A DNA stretch of 64,000 nt from DTU024 sp964518875 (GTDB taxonomy: Bacteria; Bacillota; Clostridia; Christensenellales; Aristaeellaceae). Shown piece by piece: positions 18,779-26,874 of this stretch (the first letter of the stretch is position 1; the number at the start of each line of letters is the position of its first letter). The position numbers and the translations under genes were made by a program. A model generated the notes under the pieces. The model saw only the letters and a program-made list of their open reading frames with translations. It made no database searches and was not told the DNA's origin. Location: assembly GCA_964518875.1 (NCBI GenBank), contig CAZFHI010000006.1, forward strand, positions 1-64,000, in the 5' to 3' direction.

Positions 18779-19498
18779 CTATATACCACTATTGCAGCTG
18801 TTTAAAACGGCGGCGCGGTTTATGTAGCGCCCGGTGGTAATTTCCTGTATATACTCCTTAGCGTACGGGAAGGAAGGCGGTATGTCCTTTACCGCTGCTT
18901 CCGTATCGTATTTGAGCGAGCAAAAATCTATTGAAAGGCCGCTTGTTTGGTTTGTTTCATCGCCCGAAAGCAAAACGTATTCGACCTGCACCAAATTAAG
19001 CGAATTGCCTACGCTACCCGTGTTAAAAATCATGCCGCATTTTAAGGTACGCAGCCCCTGCACGTGTATATCCGCATAACCCACCACGTCCGTATCATTA
19101 TCGAAAAGCTGTTTAAGCTCCTCTTCATCCGCGTGTATTATAAGGGGATAGTCTATTGTAGGCCTGCCGTGCAAAAGGCGTATGTTTTTGTTTGACAGCC
19201 TTAAGCGTTTTTCAACGGGCAAACCGAGCAGTTTTTCCAGCCTCTTTTCCCCGAGCTGGTTAATGTAATATTCGTCGCGCTTAAATTTTTTGAGGGCAAC
19301 GTCGTTATCCCAGTTGCCCCTTAATATAGTTTCGCAGTTAGCAAAAGCCCAGTCCATAGTGTAGCAGGAATGGGGCCCTTTGCCTATAAGGTCCCCAAGG
19401 CACCATATTTTATTTATATCGCGCCTTTTAAGGTCTTTTTCAAGCGCGTTAACAGCGGTTCTGTTGCCGTGCAGGTCCGCAACAAGCGCTACCTGCAT
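18779..19498 (-). CDS. Metallophosphoesterase, YfcE/ApaH-like
   Basis: 239 residues of the calcineurin-like phosphoesterase fold with the metal motifs in order: ADLHGN (Asp8, His10), CLGDLIGKGP (Asp about 37), RGNWDND (Asn about 62) and later LLHGRP and GYADIHVQ, where GH/HxH is usual. The last motif is atypical (DIH), so one metal ligand may differ. The substrate is unknown; relatives act on phosphodiesters or dinucleoside polyphosphates. The ATG overlaps the stop codon region of the upstream amidotransferase by about 10 bases, so the two are co-translated. Confidence 0.85.
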   Translation of the reverse strand: MQVALVADLHGNRTAVNALEKDLKRRDINKIWCLGDLIGKGPHSCYTMDWAFANCETILRGNWDNDVALKKFKRDEYYINQLGEKRLEKLLGLPVEKRLRLSNKNIRLLHGRPTIDYPLIIHADEEELKQLFDNDTDVVGYADIHVQGLRTLKCGMIFNTGSVGNSLNLVQVEYVLLSGDETNQTSGLSIDFCSLKYDTEAAVKDIPPSFPYAKEYIQEITTGRYINRAAVLNSCNSGI

Positions 19499-20187
19499 GA
19501 ATTTATAAGCCAGGCGAACAGCCGCCTTGAGCTTTCGTCGCGGTTAACAAGGCTTTCAGGGTGCCACTGCACGGCCGTTATGGGCGTATCGTCTGCAAAC
19601 TCAAGCGCTTCTATTATGCCGTCCTGCGACACAGCGCCCGCTTTAAGGCGCGGCGCCACAGACTTGATCGCCTGGTGATGGCGGGAATTGACGTTTAGTT
19701 TTTCTTTTTTTACTATATTAAAAAGACGGCTTTTTTTATCTATATTTACACAGTGTATGAAACCGTCCGTAATTTTAAACTGAGCGTGTTCTATTCCGGT
19801 GTTAAGCATTTCATCTATGTCCTGGTAAAGATCGCCGCCTAAAAAGCAGTTAAGAAGCTGCATTCCACGGCATATGCAAAGCGCCGGCATGCGCCTTTTT
19901 ATAACGTTGTCAAGTAAAAAATATTCCTGCTCGTCGCGCAGAATATTCGGCATGTCAGACTTTTTGTGCTGCGGCTGGTTAAAGCGGGCGGATTCTATAT
20001 CGTTGCCGCCTGTAAACACGATGCCGTCAATACCGTCTAACATTTGAAGGCGGGCGCTTTCGCTGCGCACTAACGGCAAAATAATAGGGGCGCCGCCAGC
20101 CTCTGCAACCGCCTGCACGTAGGAATCGGGAAGCGCGGGGCGCCGCCTTTCTTCATCCCAGTCCGCGCATAAACCTATAATCGGCAT
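19489..20187 (-). CDS. Class I glutamine amidotransferase / gamma-glutamyl hydrolase (peptidase C26, PuuD family)
   Basis: 232 residues. The catalytic triad is present: Cys106 in LCICRGMQLLN, and His209 and Glu211 in VQWHPES. The family opening (PIIGLCAD...YVQAVAEAGGAPIILP) and oxyanion region FTGGNDI are clear. Such enzymes hydrolyse gamma-glutamyl amides, for example gamma-glutamyl-GABA in putrescine breakdown. Polyamine uptake genes occur far away (56-59 kb), but no other Puu enzymes are seen, so the substrate is open. ACGGAGG precedes the ATG. First gene of a two-gene operon with the phosphoesterase. Confidence 0.92.
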   Translation of the reverse strand: MPIIGLCADWDEERRRPALPDSYVQAVAEAGGAPIILPLVRSESARLQMLDGIDGIVFTGGNDIESARFNQPQHKKSDMPNILRDEQEYFLLDNVIKRRMPALCICRGMQLLNCFLGGDLYQDIDEMLNTGIEHAQFKITDGFIHCVNIDKKSRLFNIVKKEKLNVNSRHHQAIKSVAPRLKAGAVSQDGIIEALEFADDTPITAVQWHPESLVNRDESSRRLFAWLINSCR

Positions 20188-20455
20188 AACTACCTCCGTA
20201 TAAATCGTTATTCTTATACATTAGTATACTTGAGAGCGGGTCCGTTGTAAAGCGGAGGCGATATTGTATACAAGACTTGCGCATTCAGACAATACGCCTT
20301 AAGCTTTTATTAAAGCGCGGCTTACGGACGGCGGGGAGCATGCAAGCGCAATATGTTAAAGGCTATTTGCTTTGTACATTCAGTCCAAATAATTACCAGA
20401 AAAAGGAACAAAATATACAAATTTGCATTAAAAGGGAAAAATCTTGCCAAAACGC

Positions 20456-20484
20456 TTGACAGGCGGGTTTACTTATGGTACATT
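20456..20484 (+). promoter_or_regulatory. Promoter of the candidate structured RNA
   Basis: Perfect TTGACA (20456-20461), a 17-nt spacer and TACATT (20479-20484). Predicted start near 20491. No coding sequence with a ribosome site follows for more than 700 bases. Confidence 0.7.
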
Positions 20485-20490
20485 ACAGTT

Positions 20491-21050
20491 GCAACAAGGA
20501 ATAGGTCAAACGGGGAACGCCGGAAGCAGTGGCGTTTCAAGTGGTCAGAAGCCAAGTTGCGGGGCGGCAGGAAGCAGTTGCCGTCAGCCACAATAAATAC
20601 AGAAAGGGGCGATGTGTAATCAAAGAGGAACCAAAGAACTTTTGCGCTTGCTTCGCCCGTGGCAGTATTATTTAAACAGGGCCAGAGCTGCCGGGGGACA
20701 AAGCAAAATTGTCAAGGTAATTGCCAAACAGTCAGCGCAGGCTGAATTGCAAGGCGGAAGCTGAAGGAAAGGCGAAAGCCAGACGTAAAGCCAAGCTGAA
20801 GGAAAGGCGCAAGCCAAAAGCAAGGCTAAGCTGAAGGAAAGGCGCAAGCTGAACCAAAGGCGTACCGTAAAGACAACGCATAAGCCGTAACCCAAAAGAG
20901 CAGCAGCCACATTCATTCTTATGAAGTTCTTTTGCTTACGCGCGAAGCAAAGCGCAGACGGCAAAATTTAATAGGTACACGGTGTAAAGTGCGGGACAAA
21001 AGAGCCTGCAGCGGGTGCTCAGCAGCCGAGTTATATAACCGTGTACCGCT
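20491..21050 (+). ncRNA. Candidate large structured non-coding RNA (~560 nt), family unknown
   Basis: A purine-rich region full of complementary segments behind a consensus promoter. Helices seen: GCAAC 20491-20495/GTTGC 20556-20560; an 8-bp hairpin 20514-20538 and a 7-bp hairpin 20563-20585, both capped by the same loop GGAAGCAGT; GCCAC 20587-20591/GTGGC 20659-20663 stacked on GGGCGA 20607-20612/TCGCCC 20653-20658; GACAA/TTGTC 20697-20713; three hairpins GGC-GAAA/GCAA-GC(C/T) at 20771, 20806 and 20841 (GNRA loops); GCCGT 20884-20888/ACGGC 20958-20962; TTTGCTT 20931-20937/AAGCAAA 20945-20951; and a closing 10-bp stem 20974-20983/21038-21047. Size and multi-hairpin design recall the large RNA classes (ROOL, GOLLD, OLE), but I cannot match it to any. 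It is not tmRNA, RNase P RNA or SRP RNA by their hallmark sequences. The 3' end is uncertain, as no U-run follows. Confidence 0.6.
20758..20850 (+). repeat. Three 23-bp units at 35-bp spacing inside the candidate RNA
   Basis: Units at 20758-20780, 20793-20815 and 20828-20850 share AAGCTGAAGGAAAGGCG followed by (A/C)AAGC(C/T). Each ends in a small GNRA-type hairpin. Spacing is exactly 35 bp both times, so they arose by tandem duplication and have kept the hairpin. Confidence 0.8.
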
Positions 21051-21252
21051 TTCTAAAAACGCAAAAAACGCTATTGTTTTAAAAAGAACGGAAACAGATT
21101 AATTTTAACAAATAAAAAACTATTGTTAATAGCGATTTCTCACCTGGCATTAAGATAAAACACATGTTAAAAAAGCTCAATTAAATATATAAAGAAAAGA
21201 CAGCTACTAACACTTAACCGACAATAAAAGTTGTATTTAAGGAGAGATATTT

Positions 21253-21637
21253 ATAAAAAGAATATTGCGGTTTTTTTTCTGTTTTCATAGGCATATTTAT
21301 TAATGTGTCAGCAGCGGTTGATTTTAATGAACCTCTTAGCAATGATTTTAGGGTGATAGCGACTGATACAACAAGCCGTGACGGCTGTATATTCGGAAGA
21401 CTTTATATTGATTATAATTCAAGCCCTGTAAACTGTGTGTTTTATTTGGAATATAAAGGTCAAAGGGTAAGCAGATACTATTATGACAAGGAAACAACAG
21501 GAAGATGGATGTACTACGATCAGTATATTCCAAAAGACGCAGAAATTAAATTAAAGGGGCGCTGCGACAGCGGCATTTCTTATGCCCGTATAATGGGTAG
21601 CTTTGGGGCTGGATGTGCAAGTAACGGCGGATGGTAA
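21253..21637 (+). pseudogene. Small exported protein, frameshifted in a T-run, ATA in place of ATG
   Basis: GGAGAG (21241-21246) is followed after 6 bases by ATA-AAA-AGA-ATA-TTG-CGG, which looks like a signal-peptide start with ATA where ATG is expected. That frame stops soon. Removing one T from the 8-T run (21271-21278) restores a textbook signal peptide (RFFSVFIGIFINVSAA) joined to the downstream 110-residue frame (first usable start GTG 21305). The mature part, about 100 residues, has many Tyr/Cys/Gly residues (CVFYLEYKGQ, RCDSGISYARIMG) and no family I recognise. Either a decayed gene, a phase-variable homopolymer or a sequencing error. AT-rich codons contrast with the glnS-gltX region. 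Confidence 0.65.
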
Positions 21638-21648
21638 TTAACAATAGT

Positions 21649-21690
21649 GCGAGAGGTTATTTTTTAAGAGAATAACCTCTCGCTTTTTTA
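21649..21690 (+). terminator. Strong rho-independent terminator
   Basis: GCGAGAGGTTATT pairs with AATAACCTCTCGC (13 bp), followed by TTTTTT. It closes the small exported-protein gene and precedes the ribosome site of the next gene. Confidence 0.92.
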
Positions 21691-21715
21691 CAATATTCTA
21701 AAAAGGAGGCTTGTT

Positions 21716-22825
21716 TTGACGGGCAATAAATTAAACCGCATGTTTGCAATAGTATTGTTGCTATGTTGTGTTGTTTTAAAAGTTTTCGGCAGCGAAAATT
21801 TGATAAAAATAGATAAGGTTCTGCAGGGAAAAAGCTTTAATCTGCATTTATTAGCCGATGTATATGCCCCGCCTGTCGGCACTCCTGTAAACATATACCG
21901 TTCCACCTTTGCCACTGCGGATAAAAATGAATTTAAAAAACTTGTTTTCGGCACTGATGCGAAAGTAAAGGACGATTGGGCGGAAAAAAAACCGGAACAG
22001 TTAGAAGAATAGGGAATAATATTTCCCGATAAAGAACTTAATTATTCTGCTACAATAGAAGGCAAAGAAATTTCTACAAGGTATGATGTGAGAGATTGCG
22101 CACTTCATATTAGGCTTGATTCTTACGACCGCCTTATAAGCTGGATTGAAGCAGCTGATGGACAGCTGAATACTGAAGAAGGGAAAAAAGCCAAAAAAGC
22201 AGCGGATTATTATATAGAAAGTTTTAAAAAGCTTGGCTGGGATGGTTTAAAATTTTCGAACATATACCGTATGCCGGGGTACAACAACAGCAATCGCAAC
22301 CAAAAAGGCGGTCCTTTTTATGTGGTACATTACAGACATTTTCTTGATAATATACCAATAGCATCCGATAGAAGAAATGCATATACTCCCAGAGAAGGCT
22401 CAAATCCAAAACTTTCGCCTGACTACAGGGCTTTTGATTATGAGCATAAAGCGGTGTCAACTCCTGATGAAATGCTTGTTATGGCGGACGATGATGGGGT
22501 TTTCCGTATAGACGGAGCCTACCGTGCCTTTGCCCCTGTAAAACAGGAGCAGATAAACATATCGTTTGATGATGCAGTAAATATATTGGCAGACAATATG
22601 GATTATTCAAAAATTCTTTATATTGAAAAAGAAAGCACGCTTAATGTTTCCCAAATAGAATTATGCTATCGTTTAACTTCTTTACATGACTTTCAAGATA
22701 CTTATTTTAACATAGAAACGGAAACAAGACCCGCCTGGCGATTTGCATCAAAAACATGCCGTGATGGAGAAAGTAACATATTTTATATATTTATTGATGC
22801 CGTAACAGGAGAAATACTGCATTAA
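21716..22825 (+). pseudogene. Exported DUF6034-like protein interrupted by one in-frame TAG
   Basis: AAAAGGAGG precedes a TTG start (21716). A signal peptide (MFAIVLLLCCVVLKVFGS) leads into about 98 residues ending at TAG 22010-22012. The same frame continues without further stops for 270 codons to 22825, including 25 codons between the TAG and the next GTG (22088), so this is one gene of about 370 codons with a single nonsense codon. The sequence (LADVYAPPVGTPVNIYRSTF, RLDSYDRLISWI, PAWRF...YIFIDAVTGEIL) resembles what I recall of DUF6034, exported Clostridia proteins of unknown function; that match is tentative. It lies 20 bases before a solute-binding fusion gene and is probably co-transcribed with it. 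Could be a recent pseudogene or leaky readthrough. Confidence 0.7.
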
Positions 22826-22845
22826 ACATAGTTTAAGGAGGGCAA

Positions 22846-25005
22846 ATGAATAAACTGTTGTATACGGCGCACAAAAAACTGCTCTTATGTCTAATTTTTT
22901 TGTTTATAGTAGTTTTTGCAACATATGCAAATGCAGAGTTAAGCGTTTATTTGGCGGGGGATAAAAATACAGGGGCTATAAACATAACAAGCTTTGTGCC
23001 TTATAAACAAAATATATTTTATACTTACAATGGAATACTGTTTAAAACAGACGGCAATACGAGCAAACAATATTTAATTTCATCCTTGGCGGATAATTCT
23101 GATGAAAATCAGGAGTTTAAAAACAACAAGCTCTTAATTTGTTCGGGAAATTTATATCTTATCAACATGGATACGGGAAAGCTCTATGCTTTAAAGCAAA
23201 ATAATACACTAAAGCTTGTCAAAAAGGCGGATTTAGATTGGCAGGATTATATTATAGAAATTAGCGGGGGCTTTTATTCAGATGCACCTAAAAATGTTGC
23301 TTTAACAAATTTAAAGTTATATGCCATAGAAGAAAACATGGAACAAGGCAAACAATTAATTTCTTTTGATTTGGCAAGCGGCAAAAAAACTCAGGAAACA
23401 ATAGAGCAAGTGGTTGCCCTGGCGCCTTATAGCAATGAACAAGTGATTATTGCAAAAGAGAATAACGGCAATGTGGACATTGGATTTTACGGGGAAGGCG
23501 GCTTTAAACCGCTTGAAATAAAATTGCCTTTCAATACATTTGGAATAGGCTTTTCGGGAAACTCTTTTTTTGCAGGCGCAGGCAATGAAATAATTAAAAT
23601 AGACTCCGATAAAAACACATATATTTTGGGAGAACTGCCGGAAGGCGTCTATTCCTGCAGTGATTTTCAAGTAAATGATTATGGAGCTGTGTTTTTAAAA
23701 ACCAATTTGGGTTTGCTTAAATACACTGAAAATTTAAAAAATCAAAAGGAACAGAAGCTTACCGTTTGGGGGCATCTGGATTCTTCTGCTGCCTTGTTAA
23801 GCGCAGGAGAGATACCGGGGCTTAAAATTAACACGGCTGAACCGGAATCTTTTGAAACTTTGATGCAAAACCTAATTTCGAGAAACAATGAAATTGATAT
23901 ATATAAGCTTTCCATAAGTTATATAGATTTTGAGTCCGTTAAAAGCAAAGGCTTTTTTGTGGATTTATCAGGCAGTCCACAAATTAAAGAATACTTTGAT
24001 GGGCTATATCCAAGCATACGGGCGGCTTTATCCTTAGAAAATCAAATCTGCGCAGTTCCCATAAGAGCGGAAACTACAGGTTTGTCGCTGTACAACAAAG
24101 ATTTTTTTGATAAGGAAAATATAAAAGTTCCCAGCACCTTTGAGGAACTGTGCGCCTTTATTAAGCGGTGGGATGAGCTGTATACAAAAAAATACCCGGA
24201 TATGCAGCCTATAGAAAGCTCTTTTATATCTATAAAGCATACCCTTGTGCAGGAAGCTTTTAGGGAATGGCTTGCATATTGCCAAAAAGACAGTGCGGGT
24301 TTTGACATTTCTCTTTTAAAGCAGCTTTTGCAAAACGCCGAGGACGCTACAGAAAACTTAAAGCAAAATGAAGCCGAGACCTATAAAAATGCCTGCATAT
24401 TGGGCATGCATTCAAACAGCGTTAAGGAATTTGAAGGTATGATATTGGACGGACAAACACTTAAACCTATGCTGTTATCAGCTTATAAAGATTATCCTTA
24501 TGCTATAACTATGAAGTTAGATGTGCTTATGATAAACCCTTTCAGCAAAAATAAAGATTTAAGCATGAAATTTATAGAAAATATGCTTCGCCATCTACCG
24601 GAACATTTTAATACTATGGTTTTAGAAAATAAAAATGAACCAATATTAAACCTTTACTACAGCTTTGAAGTTGCTGAAAAAACAGAAACTATAAAGCTTT
24701 TAAAAAAGCAGATGGAAGAGTCTGAAAACATTTATAAAACGGAACTTCAAGATAAAATCGATAAACTTTGTATTGATTTGGAAAGTTATAAGAAAGAAAA
24801 GCGCTTTTTTTTATCGCCTGATGCAATTAATACATACAGAGCCGCAATGGGGGATCCCTTAATAGAAAACGGCGGCCTTATGCAGGCTTTAGACCTTGCC
24901 ATAAATCCTCTTTTAAAACGATATTCCGACGGAAATATAAACTTGGAACAATTTGTTTCTGAAGCCCAAAACAAAATAAAAATAATACTTGCGGAATTTG
25001 ATTAA
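22846..25005 (+). CDS. Exported beta-propeller/extracellular solute-binding fusion protein
   Basis: 719 residues with a Sec signal (about 12-31, LLLCLIFLFIVVFATYANA). Residues about 32-300 are repeated short strands of the type FYTYNGILFKTDG, LYLINMDTGKLYALK and QLISFDLASGKK, a propeller-like sensor or binding part. From about 308 (KLTVWGHLDSSAALL...) it follows family 1 ABC solute-binding proteins: AVPIRAETTGLSLYNKDFF, KVPSTFEELCAFIKRW and, near the end, the helix NGGLMQALDLAINPLLKRY. No lipobox, so it is probably not a classical lipid-anchored receptor, and no ABC permease adjoins. GGAGG precedes the ATG. AT-rich and AAA/TTA-biased like the two broken genes before it. Ligand unknown. Confidence 0.75.
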   Translation: MNKLLYTAHKKLLLCLIFLFIVVFATYANAELSVYLAGDKNTGAINITSFVPYKQNIFYTYNGILFKTDGNTSKQYLISSLADNSDENQEFKNNKLLICSGNLYLINMDTGKLYALKQNNTLKLVKKADLDWQDYIIEISGGFYSDAPKNVALTNLKLYAIEENMEQGKQLISFDLASGKKTQETIEQVVALAPYSNEQVIIAKENNGNVDIGFYGEGGFKPLEIKLPFNTFGIGFSGNSFFAGAGNEIIKIDSDKNTYILGELPEGVYSCSDFQVNDYGAVFLKTNLGLLKYTENLKNQKEQKLTVWGHLDSSAALLSAGEIPGLKINTAEPESFETLMQNLISRNNEIDIYKLSISYIDFESVKSKGFFVDLSGSPQIKEYFDGLYPSIRAALSLENQICAVPIRAETTGLSLYNKDFFDKENIKVPSTFEELCAFIKRWDELYTKKYPDMQPIESSFISIKHTLVQEAFREWLAYCQKDSAGFDISLLKQLLQNAEDATENLKQNEAETYKNACILGMHSNSVKEFEGMILDGQTLKPMLLSAYKDYPYAITMKLDVLMINPFSKNKDLSMKFIENMLRHLPEHFNTMVLENKNEPILNLYYSFEVAEKTETIKLLKKQMEESENIYKTELQDKIDKLCIDLESYKKEKRFFLSPDAINTYRAAMGDPLIENGGLMQALDLAINPLLKRYSDGNINLEQFVSEAQNKIKIILAEFD

Positions 25006-25059
25006 ATCCATTTACCACATTTCTGATATTGTTGATTCGATAAAAATTCCTCTCTTTCC

Positions 25060-25088
25060 TTGCGGATTGCTGTTATTTTAGATATACT
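25060..25088 (+). promoter_or_regulatory. Candidate promoter of the crp/fnr-sbcDC operon
   Basis: TTGCGG (25060-25065), a 17-nt spacer and TATACT (25083-25088). Predicted start near 25095, about 29 bases before the ATG at 25124. Confidence 0.45.
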
Positions 25089-25123
25089 TTTTACGGTAGA
25101 AAAACCCGTCGGAAAGGAACAAC

Positions 25124-25762
25124 ATGGAGAATACAAAACTTTTTTTGGGGTTAAGCTCCGCGGAACGCGAAGAAGCTTTGCGTTTGCTTGAATCTAAAGA
25201 ACAGCGCTATAAAAAAGGGGATGTCATAATATCGCCCGCAATTGTGCTAAACAGTTTCGGCGTTGTAATAAGCGGCAGCGCCGCCGCCTACCAAACGGAT
25301 AAGGACGGCAAGGAAATACTGTTTTCGGCGGTGCAAAAGGGCGGCTGCATTGCTACATCTTTGGTGCTTTTAAACGTGCCAAGCCCTGTTACTGTTGTCG
25401 CGGCGGAGGATACTTTAATAGCGTGGCTTAGCATTGCGCCCATAAAAATTAACGAAAGCGAAGGCCTTTCGCAGCGCCTTTTTTTTAGGTTTGCCGTAAT
25501 GCTTGCTGAAGACGTTTTAAAAATGAACGAGCGCATACGCATAACTTCCCAGCCGAGCATAAAGAAAAAGCTGTTAGCGCTTTTAGAGCTATACCAGGAA
25601 AACGAGGGCGAAGAGTTTATCGTCCCCATGGACAGGAGCGTTATGGCGGCCTACATAGGCGCGGACAGGAGCGCGCTTTCCCGTGTTATATCCAAGCTGC
25701 AGCGTGAAAAAATAATAAGATGCAATAAAAACCGCTTTTGCATTTTAAAGGAGAAGCCATGA
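25124..25762 (+). CDS. Crp/Fnr-family transcription regulator
   Basis: 212 residues: an N-terminal cyclic-nucleotide-binding-type beta-roll (about 20-110, YKKGDVIISPAIVLNSFGVVISGSAAAYQ, GCIATSLVLL), a long dimerisation helix (about 120-145) and a C-terminal winged helix (about 165-200, MAAYIGADRSALSRVISKLQREKII). It lacks the N-terminal cysteine cluster of Fnr, so it is not an iron-sulphur sensor of that type; the effector is unknown. AAAGGAAC precedes the ATG. Its stop overlaps the sbcD start (ATGA), so it is translated together with the SbcCD nuclease. It is also the only Crp/Fnr protein in the window and thus a candidate for the palindrome at 47485. Confidence 0.9.
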   Translation: MENTKLFLGLSSAEREEALRLLESKEQRYKKGDVIISPAIVLNSFGVVISGSAAAYQTDKDGKEILFSAVQKGGCIATSLVLLNVPSPVTVVAAEDTLIAWLSIAPIKINESEGLSQRLFFRFAVMLAEDVLKMNERIRITSQPSIKKKLLALLELYQENEGEEFIVPMDRSVMAAYIGADRSALSRVISKLQREKIIRCNKNRFCILKEKP

Positions 25763-26874
25763 AGTTTTTACATATCGCGGACCTGCACATAGGCAGGAAG
25801 ATAGAGGGCGTGCATTCCCTTATAGAAGACCAGGAATATATACTTGAGCAGATATTGGATTTTGCCAGAAGCGCCGACGCCATTTTAATAGCGGGAGACG
25901 TGTACGACAAGTCCCAGCCGTCGAGGGAAGCGCTTGAATTGTTCAGCTCGTTTTTGTTTAAGCTGTCAAAAAGCGGCAAGCCCGTTTTTATAATAAGCGG
26001 CAACCACGATAACGACGCGCAGATAGCCTATCTTAAAAACATAATATCCTATAAAAACATATTCGTAAGCCCGCCCTATGAAGGCAGTATGGAAAGCTTC
26101 GCGTTAAAGGACGCTTACGGGGACGTAACTATATGGCTTATGCCCTTTATAAGGCCGTTTCAGGTAAAAAAATATGTCGACGCGAATATTTCCGGCTATG
26201 ATGAAGCCGTAAGCGCCGCGATAGCGAATGAAGATATAGATTTTTCAAAAAGAAACGTTTTAGTCATGCACCAGTTCGTTCTTGGCGGCGAGCAGTCAGA
26301 CTCTGAGGAAAGCTCCGTCGGCGGCCTTGACCGCATAACAACTGACGCTGTAAGACGCTTTGACTACGTGGCGCTTGGGCACCTGCACAAGTGCCAGACG
26401 GCGGGGAGCGAATACATACGCTACGCAGGCTCGCCCCTGGCATATTCGCTGAGCGAGGAAAAGCACGAAAAATGCGCTCTTATGGTGGAAATAAAGCAAA
26501 AGGGCGACGTTCGCATAAAAGAGCTGCCGTTTAAGCCAAAGCGTGAATTGCGCACGGTTAACGGGTATTTAAAGAATATGCAGAGCGACTCCAACCACGA
26601 TGGCTTTGTGTTCGCCGTTTTAAAGGACGACCCCAAATACCTTATAGATCCTTTTTCCGCGCTTCAGTCCATATATCCAGACCTTATAGGCTTCCGGTAC
26701 GAGAAAGAAGCCGGCGTGCAGGCGGAAAGCAATTTAGAAAAATTCGACAGGGACAAGAGCCTTTTGGAGCATTTTAAGGATTTTTATATTCAGCAGCATT
26801 TTGGCGAGGAGCTGACGGAAGATAAGATTAAAATAGTAAAGCGCGCGATAAGGCTTATGGAGGAAGAAAAATGA
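25759..26874 (+). CDS. sbcD: Nuclease SbcCD subunit D
   Basis: Mre11-type phosphoesterase/exonuclease. The start is ATG 25759 (MKFLHIADLHIGRK), seven bases after AAAGGAG, overlapping the stop of the regulator by 4 bases. Metal motifs in order: ADLHIG (Asp8, His10), AGDVYDKSQPS, SGNHDND, VMHQF and GHLHKCQ, then the C-terminal capping region. 371 residues, near the family norm. With SbcC it opens and degrades hairpin and blocked DNA ends. Its stop overlaps the sbcC start (ATGA). Confidence 0.97.
   Translation: MKFLHIADLHIGRKIEGVHSLIEDQEYILEQILDFARSADAILIAGDVYDKSQPSREALELFSSFLFKLSKSGKPVFIISGNHDNDAQIAYLKNIISYKNIFVSPPYEGSMESFALKDAYGDVTIWLMPFIRPFQVKKYVDANISGYDEAVSAAIANEDIDFSKRNVLVMHQFVLGGEQSDSEESSVGGLDRITTDAVRRFDYVALGHLHKCQTAGSEYIRYAGSPLAYSLSEEKHEKCALMVEIKQKGDVRIKELPFKPKRELRTVNGYLKNMQSDSNHDGFVFAVLKDDPKYLIDPFSALQSIYPDLIGFRYEKEAGVQAESNLEKFDRDKSLLEHFKDFYIQQHFGEELTEDKIKIVKRAIRLMEEEK

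Noticed and set aside
20668..20964. A 98-residue minus-strand frame over the candidate RNA
   Set aside because: It has no ribosome site, a biased Leu/Ser/Ala composition and simply mirrors the 35-bp repeats.
20491..21050. tmRNA, RNase P RNA or SRP RNA
   Set aside because: The hallmark sequences (tRNA-like ends of tmRNA, GAGGAAAGTC of RNase P RNA, the SRP GGTG/GCAA apical motif in its proper stem) are not found.
22010..22012. Pyrrolysine insertion at the in-frame TAG
   Set aside because: No pyl genes or methylamine methyltransferase context in the window; a nonsense mutation is simpler.
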